This document shows, piece after piece, positions 1 to 8,730 of a stretch of 64,000 nt of DNA. Position 1 is the first letter of the stretch; every line of letters begins with the position of its first letter. The notes under the pieces were generated by a model. The model was not told where the DNA came from, did not search any database, and saw only the letters and a list, made by a program, of their open reading frames with translations. The DNA lies in the NCBI GenBank assembly GCA_963813345.1, contig CAWEYR010000002.1:11496-75495 (forward strand). Reading direction: 5' to 3'. The position numbers and the translations under genes are program-made. The DNA is from CAWDDA01 sp963813345. Lineage in GTDB: Bacteria; Acidobacteriota; Blastocatellia; RBC074.

Positions 1-60
1 GGATTCGTAAGTCGAGGCAGTGAGCCTCGTCACGGAATGGCTGTGAGATTGGTCACACAG

Positions 61-154
61 TGGGTACGTTGTACCGCCTTCAGGCGGAACGTCAGCTTAG
101 GCGAGTTGCCTGAATGCGACGTCCAAGCCTGAAGGCTGTGCAACGTAAACCCAT
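61..154. repeat. Inverted repeat, GTACGTTGTACCGCC family, degenerate copy
   Basis: The left arm starts GGGTACGTTGTACCGCCTTC and the right arm, near 130-154, is an imperfect reverse complement ending in CAACGTAAACCCA. The same arm recurs at 1903-1970 and 60247-60277, with a short piece at 15367. It lies just beyond the 3' end of the Crp/Fnr gene and could act as a transcription terminator. No gene is visible in the first 157 bases. Confidence 0.7.
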
Positions 155-157
155 TAC

Positions 158-814
158 TTAGCAGCGTTTTGCTAGGGCCTCTTTGTTGAGGATGGTGATG
201 TGGTGGGTCGCGCTGACGCTCAGGTAGCCGCGTTCGCGGTATGACACGAGCACCTTGTTTGTGTGCTCGCGCGAGGCGCCGACGAGCGATGCGATATCGC
301 TCTGAGTCAGCCTGATGGGAATGTGGAGTTTTCCGGTTCCGGCCTTTTCGCCGTATCGGTCAGCAAAGGCGATCAGCTGGCGCGCGACGCGGTTCTCGAC
401 CGCGTGCGCTGCCAGCGCCTGAATCTGACCATTTGCAAGGCGCAGGCGCTTTGAGAGGATGCAGGAAAGGTTGAAGGCGATCAGCGGAACGGTTCGCAGA
501 CAGCTTTCGAAAGACGCGCGATCCATCCAGAGCACGTTTGTCTTTTCGAGCGTGACTACGCTCGCGGACCGCTCGCGATTGTCGAGCGCGGCCATCTCGC
601 CAACGATATCGCCGGGACCGAGGATTGCAATGATGACGTCGTGGCCGTCTTCCTGTTCGAGATGAACTTTGACCGTGCCGCTCAGGATCAGGTAGACGAC
701 TTCGCCGATCTGCTCGGCGTCCATGAGCCTGGTGCCCGGGGAGAATGTCTTGCTGTTGAGCATCTCGCCGGCACTGCGCAGATCGGCAGGGCTCAACCCC
801 TTGAAAAGGGTCAA
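158..814 (-). CDS. Crp/Fnr family transcriptional regulator
   Basis: The protein is 218 residues. An N-terminal cyclic-nucleotide-binding-type beta roll (about residues 5-110, with the GDIVGEMAALDNRERSAS phosphate-cassette-like segment) is followed by a dimerisation helix and a C-terminal winged HTH (about 150-210, LTQSDIASLVGASREHTNKV). This is the standard Crp/Fnr layout. There is no N-terminal cysteine cluster, so it is not an Fe-S Fnr. The TTG at 812-814 is used as start. The frame stays open upstream to a TAG at 857-859, and a CTG at 833-835 is possible. It is divergent from the MoxR gene, with about 135 bp between them. The effector and targets are unknown. Confidence 0.9.
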   Translation of the reverse strand: MTLFKGLSPADLRSAGEMLNSKTFSPGTRLMDAEQIGEVVYLILSGTVKVHLEQEDGHDVIIAILGPGDIVGEMAALDNRERSASVVTLEKTNVLWMDRASFESCLRTVPLIAFNLSCILSKRLRLANGQIQALAAHAVENRVARQLIAFADRYGEKAGTGKLHIPIRLTQSDIASLVGASREHTNKVLVSYRERGYLSVSATHHITILNKEALAKRC

Positions 815-948
815 ACCGCTCGATCGGGACCTCAGACTCCAAATCCACCACGCCCGCTAGTCTAACGCGGTGGCTGACACATCACCAATTCCCGTGTAGA
901 ATCTTTAGAACCTACAATTACGGCAACGGAGCGGGGAGCGGCAGGAAG

Positions 949-1899
949 TTGATCACCGGCACTACGACAGAGCGGCTTCGCGAGCTGCACCAGACAATCG
1001 AGCGCGTTATCAGGGGAAAGCAGGATGCCGTCCATCTTGCTGTCGTGAGCCTGCTCGCCGGCGGACATCTCCTGGTCGAAGACGTTCCGGGCGTAGGCAA
1101 AACCACCCTCGCGCAGACAATCGCGCGTTCGATCGCGGGCAGCTTTCAGCGAATTCAGTTCACTTCCGATCTGCTTCCGTCAGATATCGTCGGCGTATCT
1201 ATATATAACCAGCGCAGCGGCGAGTTTGAATTCAAACACGGGCCTATCTTCGCCAATGTGATCCTTGCGGATGAGATCAACCGGACGACGCCAAAGACGC
1301 AGTCGAGCCTGCTCGAGGCGATGGCTGAAGGGCGGGCAACGGTTGAGAATCAGACGTACGAGCTGCCGCGGCCGTTTCTGGTGCTGGCGACTCAGAACCC
1401 GATAGAGCATCACGGCACGTACCCGCTGCCCGAATCTCAGCTCGACCGGTTTCTGATGCGCGTGCGGATGGGCTATCCGCCGGTCGCGGACGAGAAGGAG
1501 ATTCTGCGCACGCACGCGCTTCATCACCCGATCGAAGAAGTGGCGCCGGTGATGACTGCCGAGGACGTGCTTGACCTGCAGGAAGAGGTCAAGCACGTAA
1601 AGGTCGACGAAGCGCTCGTAGACTATCTGATGGATATTGTCTCGGCGACGCGCGAGTCCGAGGTTCTCGATCTTGGTGTCAGTCCGCGCGGATCGCTGGC
1701 TCTCTTCCGCGCTGCGCAGGCTATGGCGCTGACCGAGGAGCGCGAGTACTGCATTGCAGACGATATCAAGCGGCTGGTGGTGCCGATTTTCAGCCATCGG
1801 ATCGTGATCAACTCTCGCTATTCCAGCCGTCTGCGGCGCGGCGAAGAGTCCGATGCCGTGCTCACTGAAATTCTGCGAAACGCCAAAGTTCCGATTTAG
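949..1899 (+). CDS. MoxR family AAA+ ATPase
   Basis: The protein is 316 residues, normal for MoxR. Visible motifs are Walker A GVGKTT (residues 48-53), Walker B VILADEI (104-110), a sensor-1-like LATQNP (146-151), and a C-terminal AAA lid. MoxR ATPases act as chaperone-like factors, and in many bacteria they sit directly before a DUF58 protein and a transglutaminase, exactly as here. The start used is TTG at 949, about 7 bp after a GGCAGGAAG purine stretch. The cluster 949-5579 is probably one operon for cell-envelope or protein maturation, but the substrate cannot be told from sequence. Confidence 0.93.
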   Translation: MITGTTTERLRELHQTIERVIRGKQDAVHLAVVSLLAGGHLLVEDVPGVGKTTLAQTIARSIAGSFQRIQFTSDLLPSDIVGVSIYNQRSGEFEFKHGPIFANVILADEINRTTPKTQSSLLEAMAEGRATVENQTYELPRPFLVLATQNPIEHHGTYPLPESQLDRFLMRVRMGYPPVADEKEILRTHALHHPIEEVAPVMTAEDVLDLQEEVKHVKVDEALVDYLMDIVSATRESEVLDLGVSPRGSLALFRAAQAMALTEEREYCIADDIKRLVVPIFSHRIVINSRYSSRLRRGEESDAVLTEILRNAKVPI

Positions 1900-1902
1900 G
1901 AA

Positions 1903-1970
1903 GGTACGTTGTACCGCCTTTTAGGCGGAATCGTTGCAAGAGTTCCGCCTGAAGGCGGTACAACGTACCT
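1903..1970. repeat. Inverted repeat, GTACGTTGTACCGCC family, near-perfect copy
   Basis: The left arm is GGTACGTTGTACCGCCTTTTAGGCGGAA and the right arm TTCCGCCTGAAGGCGGTACAACGTACC, with a short centre. Each arm contains its own smaller palindrome (CCGCC..GGCGG). It sits in the gap between moxR and the DUF58 gene, so a strong hairpin is predicted inside a putative operon transcript. It may attenuate or stabilise the mRNA. Confidence 0.85.
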
Positions 1971-1977
1971 AAGAGTC

Positions 1978-2952
1978 ATGACCAAGACGGCGCGGTTTAT
2001 TCTGATTGCGGGATTTCTTTCGGCCGCGGCGCTGCTCTCGATTCTGTTTTCGGCGCTCGCGATGCAGGCAGGTGATGATCGGCTGGCATCGTGGAGCTCG
2101 AAGGCTGCGCTTGCTTTTGCAATCGGCCTGGTGATCTATGTTCTGCCGCGCCTTGCACAGAACTTCAGACTCGAAGCGCTGCGGTCCGAGCTCAACACGC
2201 GACTCTCGGTTGGCGGATGGCTGTTTCTTGCGGCGTGCGTCGTAGTCGGCGCGCTCGCGCTCATCACGGTCAACAATCTTCTGTATCTCGTCTTCTCAGT
2301 GATGGGAGCAACGCTGCTCGTATGCGCGGTCGCTTGCCGGCTCAACGTAAACGCGCTTGACGCGCGTATACGGTTTCCTGACCACATCTATGCCGGCGAG
2401 CCGGCGCGCTTCGATGTCACGGTCCACAATCGAAAGCGGGTCCTTCCAGCCTTCTCTCTTTCGATTCAGGGAAAATCTCCATCGCCGGCACACCTCGGAC
2501 ATTTCGCACTCGTCTCGCCGCAGTCGTCAGCGCGTTCGTCATTCAACTTTGAGTTTCCACGGCGCGGCATTTATCCAGTTCGCGGTTTCAGTGTGCGCAG
2601 CCGGTTTCCGTTTGGCTTGATCGAAAGACGGCGTCAGATCAATGCGAATGGTGAAATCGTGGTCTATCCGAGTCCGCAGCAGGTCGATGATTTCTATCAT
2701 TTGCTTCCGTTCAATCAGGGTCAGACCGAGATGCCGGTGCGCGGGAGCGGGACGGACCTTTATGGCATCCGGCAGTACATCCGCTCTGATCACCCGCATC
2801 ACATCAACTGGAAAGCGACAGCAAAGACTACACAGATGATGGTGCGCGAATTTGCGCGCGACGATGACCGGCGCGTGACTGTGGCTTTGGATGATGGGGC
2901 GTTGGCGGAAGAAGATTCAACAGAAGGAAACGAAGGTAACAGAAGGCACTGA
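1978..2952 (+). CDS. DUF58 domain protein, N-terminal part (interrupted)
   Basis: ATG at 1978 gives MTKTARFILIAGFLSAAALL, the first of two to three N-terminal membrane segments (about residues 8-30, 40-60, 75-115). A beta-rich region follows, then the DUF58 signature around GSGTDLYGIRQYIRSDHPHHINWKA. The open frame also extends upstream into the repeat, but a start there is unlikely. The frame stops at 2950-2952, inside a CACTGAC repeat. The rest of the domain continues in another frame at 2985-3355. DUF58 proteins carry a VWA-like fold and pair with MoxR. The natural protein would be about 440 residues. As written, the gene is split. Confidence 0.85.
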   Translation: MTKTARFILIAGFLSAAALLSILFSALAMQAGDDRLASWSSKAALAFAIGLVIYVLPRLAQNFRLEALRSELNTRLSVGGWLFLAACVVVGALALITVNNLLYLVFSVMGATLLVCAVACRLNVNALDARIRFPDHIYAGEPARFDVTVHNRKRVLPAFSLSIQGKSPSPAHLGHFALVSPQSSARSSFNFEFPRRGIYPVRGFSVRSRFPFGLIERRRQINANGEIVVYPSPQQVDDFYHLLPFNQGQTEMPVRGSGTDLYGIRQYIRSDHPHHINWKATAKTTQMMVREFARDDDRRVTVALDDGALAEEDSTEGNEGNRRH

Positions 2953-3355
2953 CCACCGGCCACTGACCACTGACCACTACACACTGACCACTGGCCACCG
3001 CTTTGAGAAGGCAGTCACGCTGGCTGCGAGCCTGATTGCGCACTTTGGGTCGGAAGGCGCGCAGGTCAGGCTGATTACGTCGCGCGACGATTCCGGATTC
3101 GGTTCGGGGCTCGGGCAGCGGCTTCGCATTTTGAGGATTCTTGCAGGTGCAGAGCAGACGGCCACGACTACGAGTGATGACGTAACGGATCGTATTCCGG
3201 CGCTCATCGCTGATGAGCGGTTCAAGATCCTGATCACGCCGGCGCCGCGTGGATCGATTCCGGCGCACCTGTGGCGGAATGCGCACGTGATCTATTTTGA
3301 CGATCTCGATGATCTAAACGATCAGGGCGATCTCGAAAATGACGTTTCCGTTTGA
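2891..3355 (+). CDS. DUF58 domain protein, C-terminal part
   Basis: This frame is open across the heptamer array and, from about 2998, reads FEKAVTLAASLIAHFGSEGA and on to the end of the DUF58/VWA-like domain. It is the natural continuation of the protein ending at 2952, one frame over. The stop at 3353-3355 overlaps the following transglutaminase start by 17 bp. An ATG at 2891 could allow reinitiation, though the first 35 residues would be repeat-derived. Either the gene is disrupted or a small indel separates the two frames. Confidence 0.75.
   Translation: MMGRWRKKIQQKETKVTEGTDHRPLTTDHYTLTTGHRFEKAVTLAASLIAHFGSEGAQVRLITSRDDSGFGSGLGQRLRILRILAGAEQTATTTSDDVTDRIPALIADERFKILITPAPRGSIPAHLWRNAHVIYFDDLDDLNDQGDLENDVSV
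2947..2999. repeat. CACTGAC heptamer tandem array inside the DUF58 gene
   Basis: About seven units of the 7-mer CACTGAC, some variant, lie inside the reading frame, preceded by a purine-rich AACAGAAGGAAACGAAGG tract. The opposite-strand unit GTCAGTG recurs as an array at 50410-50444. Here the first unit brings an in-frame TGA. Confidence 0.8.
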
Positions 3356-5579
3356 GTTTTATTTTCGACTCTCGTCGTACGGGATGCTGGCGGCAGCATT
3401 CGCCATGCTCGCCTCGACGCGGCAGATCGATATAGTCACGTTTGGAGGATATGTCCTCGCGCTGGTTGCGGGGTTTGTTTTCGATGGCCGCGAGATCTGG
3501 CCCGTTTCGCGCAGACTCGCAAACTGGCTGCGCATCGGCTACCTTCCGTTTTTTGTTCTCGACTGGCAGATTCTCGGATCGCCGCCCGCTGTAGCGGTGA
3601 TACGGTTCGTGCTCTTTGCGTCGGCCTGCAAGCTTGTCGTCAGCAAGACTTCGCGCGACTGGCTGTGGCTCTATCTCATCGCGTTTCTTGAAGTAGTGCT
3701 TGCGGCCGGGATGATGGTCAGCGCTCTATTCTTTTTGCTGCTGATAGTCTTTCTTTTCGTCGCAATTTCAGCGCTGGTGACCTTTGAGATGCGCAACGCG
3801 GGCGTGGAATCGAGCCCGCAGGATGCGCGCATCGAGTTCTGTCTGGAGAAAACCGGATCGCGACGAGTCGCCCGAGCGCCTCGTGCGCGATTGATAAGCG
3901 TATTTGCGGCTGCCGCTCTTTGTCTCATCCTGCTGTTTGCGTTGCCGCTCTTTCTTGCGATGCCGCGGCTGCATCGCTCGCCGGTCGGCGGTCGATTGCT
4001 GAGGACTGAGGCGCTTTCGGGTTTTTCGACAAGCGTGCGGCTTGGTGATGTTGCCCAGGTAAAGCTCAATCCTCAGGTAGTGATGCGCGTTCGTGTGCGA
4101 TTTCCCCCGGCCCAGGGACTGACATCGCTGAGATGGCGCGGTGTGACGTTTGACGAATATGACGGTCAGACGTGGATACAGACGGGAATTGAGCTGCAAC
4201 CGTTGCGCCGCAATGAGAACTATTTCGAGGTCGACCGTCCGCAGCCGCGAAGTGTCCTGACGTGGCAGAGCTTTGTGCTCGAACCACTCGATCCGGCGAC
4301 CGTGTTCGCAGCGCCGCGGCCAGTCCGGTTCCGCGATCTCGCGACGGTTCAGCGTGATGGCGGGGACGGGTTCTGGACCGATCCGCACCCGGCACAGCGG
4401 CTGGCGTATATGGTCTTGTCCGACACGCGTGTGCCGACAGAAGTCGAGCTCCAGGGCGATACCTCGCGTATCTACCCACCAGAGATTCGACGTCGTTACA
4501 CACAGCAGCCGCTCGTGCGCGATCGTCGAATCGATGTTCTCGCAGAGGAGATTACACGTGCGGCGACGACGCCATACGAGATTGCACGGCGCATCGAGCA
4601 GCACATGAAAACCTCGTATGACTACACGCTCGACCTGAGCCGGATTGGCGATACCGATCCGCTGGCCGATTTCCTCTTCGAGGTGCGCGCAGGGCACTGC
4701 GAGTTTTTTGCGACGGCGATGGTAATGCTGATGAGATCGCGGCGCATTCCGGCGCGCCTGGTAAACGGGTTTCAGATGGGCGAGTACAGCGAGGTATCAG
4801 ATTCATTCACTGTAAGACAATCTGATGCGCACTCGTGGGCTGAAGTCTACTTTACGAACCACGGCTGGGTTGCATTCGATCCGACACCACCGGCGGGTTT
4901 GAGCAACTATGATGATGGCCTCATTGCCCGGCTGCGTCAGTACTTCGAAGGGCTCGAGATGTTCTGGCAGGAGCGTGTCGTCGGCTTCGGGCCGAGCGAG
5001 CAGCTGGCGATGTTTGTAGCGTTTCAGCAGAGCCTCACTTCGTTTGAACGCGGCTCTGTCAGAGGCTTCATGGCGTGGGCATCGGGAATTGCCAAATCGG
5101 TCGAAAGTGCTTTCAAGGGTGATGCAGAGGTAAACGCTCCGGGCGAATCACCAGAGGGAAAAGGTTCAGTGGGCCTCTCGCAAATTGCATCGCATCCGAT
5201 CTTTCTGGTTTTTGTTGCATTGTGCGCGATCGGGCTCGGAGCAATGGAATGGCGGCGCTGGGCAAAATCGTGGCGACGGCTTGCGCGACGCGACGGACCG
5301 GGCTCAGCGGTGGCGTTTTACCACGAGATGTCGCGCACACTCGAGCGCTCGGGAATCAAGCGAGCACCTGAAGCGACTCCACGCGAATTTGCAAGAACCG
5401 TGGGACTGCTCGAGGTCGAGGAACTGACGCGCAAATATGAACACGCTCGATACTCGAGCACGCCTCTGACCCCGGAAGAAGTCACCCGTATCAGCATCCT
5501 TCTCAAATCGATCAAACAGAAGAAAATCCAGAAGTGTAGTCAGTGGCCTAGGTGCGCCGCCTTCAGGCCGGCCACGTAG
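3339..5579 (+). CDS. TgpA-type membrane transglutaminase-like protease family protein
   Basis: The protein is 746 residues. Several membrane helices at the N-terminus (about residues 10-200, DUF3488/TgpA_N type) precede a periplasmic transglutaminase-like core. The triad is visible: Cys in AGHCEFFATAMVMLMRSRR (about residue 454), His in DAHSWAEVYF (about 499) and Asp in FDPTPP (about 513). A further membrane segment (about 635-652, IFLVFVALCAIGLGAMEW) precedes a C-terminal DUF4129-like helical domain. MoxR-DUF58-TgpA is a recurrent gene set in Gram-negative bacteria. The last residues (AAFRPAT) fall in repeat-like DNA. Confidence 0.92.
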   Translation: MTFPFEFYFRLSSYGMLAAAFAMLASTRQIDIVTFGGYVLALVAGFVFDGREIWPVSRRLANWLRIGYLPFFVLDWQILGSPPAVAVIRFVLFASACKLVVSKTSRDWLWLYLIAFLEVVLAAGMMVSALFFLLLIVFLFVAISALVTFEMRNAGVESSPQDARIEFCLEKTGSRRVARAPRARLISVFAAAALCLILLFALPLFLAMPRLHRSPVGGRLLRTEALSGFSTSVRLGDVAQVKLNPQVVMRVRVRFPPAQGLTSLRWRGVTFDEYDGQTWIQTGIELQPLRRNENYFEVDRPQPRSVLTWQSFVLEPLDPATVFAAPRPVRFRDLATVQRDGGDGFWTDPHPAQRLAYMVLSDTRVPTEVELQGDTSRIYPPEIRRRYTQQPLVRDRRIDVLAEEITRAATTPYEIARRIEQHMKTSYDYTLDLSRIGDTDPLADFLFEVRAGHCEFFATAMVMLMRSRRIPARLVNGFQMGEYSEVSDSFTVRQSDAHSWAEVYFTNHGWVAFDPTPPAGLSNYDDGLIARLRQYFEGLEMFWQERVVGFGPSEQLAMFVAFQQSLTSFERGSVRGFMAWASGIAKSVESAFKGDAEVNAPGESPEGKGSVGLSQIASHPIFLVFVALCAIGLGAMEWRRWAKSWRRLARRDGPGSAVAFYHEMSRTLERSGIKRAPEATPREFARTVGLLEVEELTRKYEHARYSSTPLTPEEVTRISILLKSIKQKKIQKCSQWPRCAAFRPAT

Positions 5580-5609
5580 CCCGAAGGTGCAAGTCTGAAT
5601 CCGCATGCT

Positions 5610-5662
5610 GAAGACTCGCACGCTTCGCGCTCGTGACCAGGCCTGGGCCGACGCCCCCACTC
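5610..5662. repeat. Half copy of the ACTCGCACGCTTCGCGGCTC repeat
   Basis: GAAGACTCGCACGCTTCGCG followed by CTCGTGACCAGGCCTGGGCC matches the right half of the longer element at 15424-15529 and of the one at 32979-33087. It fills the gap between the transglutaminase and symporter genes. Confidence 0.7.
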
Positions 5663-5666
5663 TCTT

Positions 5667-7269
5667 ATGGCAATTGCTGCGATCCTCACCATGTATGCGG
5701 CGTTTCTTGTCGTTGGATGGCTTGCTGCGCGCAAGGTGAAGGGTGGCACGGCTGCTGATCTGATCGTCGCGGGCAGGTCGATGCCTCTGTTGCTCGCGAC
5801 GCTCACGATGACTGCCACCTGGGTCGATGGCGGTTACCTGCTGGGAACTACTGAAGGAACATTCAAGACATCGATCGCATCGGGTCTTCAGGGTGGAGTC
5901 TGCTTTGGTTTCAGCCTGATTCTCGGCGGGCTTTTCTTTGCGCGCCGAATGCGCGAGCTCGAGTTCACTACACTGGCTGACCCTTTCGAAGCGCGCTTCG
6001 GACGGCACTGGGCAGCTGTACTCTTTCTGCCCGCGATCGCCGGAGAGATTTTCTGGAGCGCGGAGCTGCTTGTAGCCATCGGCTCTACCTTCAGTGTCAT
6101 GCTGCGGATGCAGCTCACGACGGCGATTCTGCTGTCGGCGATCGTTGTCATCGCATACACGATGGTTGGCGGGATGTGGTCGGTCGCATATACCGATGCC
6201 TTTCAGCTTGGCCTCGTAGTCATCGGTCTGCTCGTTGCGCTCCCCTATCGCGCTCGACGCTGCCGGTGGGCTCGGAGTTGCGTGGTCGGCGTATGCCTCG
6301 ACACGACCAGTCTGGGGTGGAGCGAATACGCTCGGGTGGTGGGATGTAAGCGTCATGCTGCTGCTCGGAGGCATACCGTGGAATTGCTATTTTCAGCGAG
6401 TGCTTTCGTGCAAAACGCCAAAGGCCGCTCAGTGGCATTCGCTGCTTGCCGGCGTCTTCACGATAGCGCTCACGATTCCTCCATTGCTCTTTGGTGTGGC
6501 GGCGGCCGCGTACTCGTGGCGCGAAGGACACCTGCGCGAGCTGATGGCTCAACCTGCGATCACCCTTCCTTTGTTGCTGACGGTAGCCACACCTCCCTTC
6601 GCGGCGCTGCTCGGGCTTGGGGCAATAGTTGGAGCCGTCACATCGAGCTTCAGCTCATCGATCCTCTCGGCTGCGTCACTGATCAGTTGGAATGGAGTGC
6701 GCCGGCTGCTCGTTCAGGATCTCTCGACGCGGCAATTGAAGGCGATCATACGCGTATCGATTGTTCTGCTTGGAGCGTGTGCAGTCGTCATGGCGCTCAG
6801 GGTGCAAAGCGTTCAGGCGCTCTGGTTCTTTACAAGCGATCTCGTATTCGTGCTGCTTTTCCCTCAGCTCGTTTGCGCGCTCTACGATTCAAAGGCAAAC
6901 AGGACAGGATCGATTGCAGCCTTCTGCGTGTCGTTAATATTGAGATTTGGCGCAGGTGAGCCTCTGCTCGGAATCCCGAGGATGATCCCTTATCCCGACG
7001 AATTTCCTTTCAGGATCGTGGCTGCTGCGGTGGGGTTGTTGCTTCTAATTGTGGTCTCAAGAATTACCACGGAACACACGGAGAAAAGACACGGAAAGAC
7101 ACTGAAACAACCAGAAAATGTTCAAGAATTAATTCCGTGTTTTTCCGTGTCTCTCTCCGTGTGTTCCGTGGTAACTCTTCCTTTACGATACGCAGCCGTC
7201 TCAGCAAGGCTCGCGCGGATCAAACTCTCGAGTTGGGACTCTCTTGATGTGAACCATTCGATCCCGTAG
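5667..7269 (+). CDS. Sodium:solute symporter (SSS family), frameshifted
   Basis: Residues from 5667 read MAIAAILTMYAAFLVVGWLA, then GRSMPLLLATLTMTATWVDG, typical of SSS carriers and most like the choline-transporter branch. The frame is lost at the CCCC run at 6243-6246; removing one C joins it to the second frame, which reads IALDAAGGLGVAWSAYASTR and then about ten more hydrophobic segments to near 7055. Total length would be about 530 residues. The natural end is hidden: the last about 70 residues (ITTEHTEKRHGKTLKQ and beyond) are encoded by an inverted repeat and by DNA antisense to recJ. The ligand is not known. Confidence 0.8.
7064..7174. repeat. Inverted repeat TTACCACGGAACACACGGAGA
   Basis: The arms 7064-7084 and 7154-7174 are perfect 21-bp reverse complements, beginning TTACCACGGAACACACGG. 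Inner halves (AAAGACACGGAA / TTCCGTGTTTTT) pair imperfectly. The element lies where the convergent symporter and recJ genes meet and could terminate both. It encodes the tails of both proteins. Confidence 0.85.
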
Positions 7270-8669
7270 CGCACTGTTGCCTCGCGTTCACCGAGTGCGG
7301 CCGCGATCTCTGCCACTGGCGGCGGACCGGGTCTCGTCTTTTCCGCATACTTCAGCATTCCTCCAAGCCGGCGAAGAAACTCTTCGAGGCTTTGTTCGCC
7401 AGGATCACACTCGAAGAGAATCACGCGCTTCGGTTTGACGCGTTTGAGCGCATCTTCAAACTCGTCCGGCCCGGGTGGTGCCGTCCAGATAATCAGCGTC
7501 TCCGCGCGCTTCAGGTCCGTTCTTGTAACACCTTCGATCTCATTCGTGCGCTCGCGCCAAACGAGAGCATCGGGATATGCGATCAACGCTTCTGCGAGCC
7601 GTGCCCGTGGATCGTCCGAGCCGCGCCAGTCAATCGTTTCGCGAGACGGCGCCTGAACTTCGATCGCTTCGGCAATCTCATGACGCCGAACATCGATAGT
7701 TTCAAGCAGCACTTCGGCCTCACCTTTATGGCGGCTGACTCTCAGAGTGTAGGCCAGGTCGATGCGAGCATCGTCGAGCTCAACGTCGCCGGCATTCCAC
7801 CAGACAACGCGGCCGCGGACTTTTCCTTCATCTTCGACGAACATCTCGAGATGGTCACCGGTTCGCCCGAGCTTGCGGCGACGTGCAACCTTCAGGTTGC
7901 GCGTTGCAAGCGTCAATGCCGGATTGCCCTGGCCGAATGGCGCGAGACGGCCAATGTCTTCGGCGAGCTCCATTGTGGCTTCGCCGAGTGAGATGTATCC
8001 GTCGATTTCGAGCTCGGGCTCTTCGACCGCTACCTCCATCTGTTCGCGAACCGCCCGCGAGAGCCTGCGGCGAAACTCAAAGATCGATTCGCGCTGCAAA
8101 GAGAGCCCGGCGGCAGCCTGATGACCTCCGAATCGCCCGAGTATGTCTTTGACGGTTGCCAGCGCCTCGGTGATGTTGCATCCGGGGACCGAACGCGCCG
8201 AACCAAACGCGATGTCGCCGCGCTCGCATAGAAGGACAACCGGTTTGTGCCAGGTTTCGGCAAGACGATTGGCTACGATACCTGTCACTCCTCCGGTCCA
8301 TTCAGGGTGTGAAAGAACCAGCGCGGAATAGGACAGAAGCGACGGGTCTTTCTCGATGAGCGTGTTTGCCGAGTCTTCTACAAGGCGCGATTCGAGCTTT
8401 CGGCGGGCGTTGACAGCTTCGAGCTCATCTGCGAGCGCGACTGCTCGCGCGACATCGGTGGTTGACAGAAGCTCTACACAGGCGCGCGCATCGCTCATCC
8501 GTCCCTGTGCATTCAAACGCGGCGCCAGACGAAATCCGATATCCGATTCCGTCAGATTGGGCTGACTGACTTCGGCGCGTTCCATCAAAGCGCGCAGACC
8601 GGGACGGTCAGTTGCGCGCATAGTCTCGAGACCGAGCTGCAGAAGATAACGCGTGTCGCGAGCCTGCAC
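7122..8669 (-). CDS. recJ: Single-stranded-DNA exonuclease RecJ, C-terminal part
   Basis: This is the DHHA1 and OB-fold region of RecJ. It includes PNLTESDIGFRLAPRLNAQG (start of DHHA1), RSVPGCNITEALATVKDILG with FGGHQAAAGLSLQ, then OB-type strands and a C-terminal extension. The same frame is open upstream to about 8775, reading ALGIVADVAV just before this start, so it is the continuation of the N-terminal part. The C-terminal residues TTEHTERDTEKHGINS come from the inverted repeat at 7064-7174. RecJ degrades ssDNA 5' to 3' in recombination and mismatch repair. Confidence 0.88.
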   Translation of the reverse strand: MQARDTRYLLQLGLETMRATDRPGLRALMERAEVSQPNLTESDIGFRLAPRLNAQGRMSDARACVELLSTTDVARAVALADELEAVNARRKLESRLVEDSANTLIEKDPSLLSYSALVLSHPEWTGGVTGIVANRLAETWHKPVVLLCERGDIAFGSARSVPGCNITEALATVKDILGRFGGHQAAAGLSLQRESIFEFRRRLSRAVREQMEVAVEEPELEIDGYISLGEATMELAEDIGRLAPFGQGNPALTLATRNLKVARRRKLGRTGDHLEMFVEDEGKVRGRVVWWNAGDVELDDARIDLAYTLRVSRHKGEAEVLLETIDVRRHEIAEAIEVQAPSRETIDWRGSDDPRARLAEALIAYPDALVWRERTNEIEGVTRTDLKRAETLIIWTAPPGPDEFEDALKRVKPKRVILFECDPGEQSLEEFLRRLGGMLKYAEKTRPGPPPVAEIAAALGEREATVRYGIEWFTSRESQLESLIRASLAETAAYRKGRVTTEHTERDTEKHGINS

Positions 8670-8730
8670 GGCGACGTCGGCGACTATGCCGAGAGCGACG
8701 AGATCCAGCTGATCGTTGACTGTGATGATG

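Noticed and set aside
1180..1797. Long minus-strand open frame across moxR
   Set aside because: It is fully antisense to a well-supported AAA+ gene and has no domain of its own. The same holds for other antisense frames, for example within recJ, ALDH and the S9 peptidase.
2944..3000. Phase-variation switch by the CACTGAC array in the DUF58 gene
   Set aside because: The stop codon is in the first unit, so gain or loss of later units cannot open the frame. A pure array in this orientation meets a TGA within three units in every frame.
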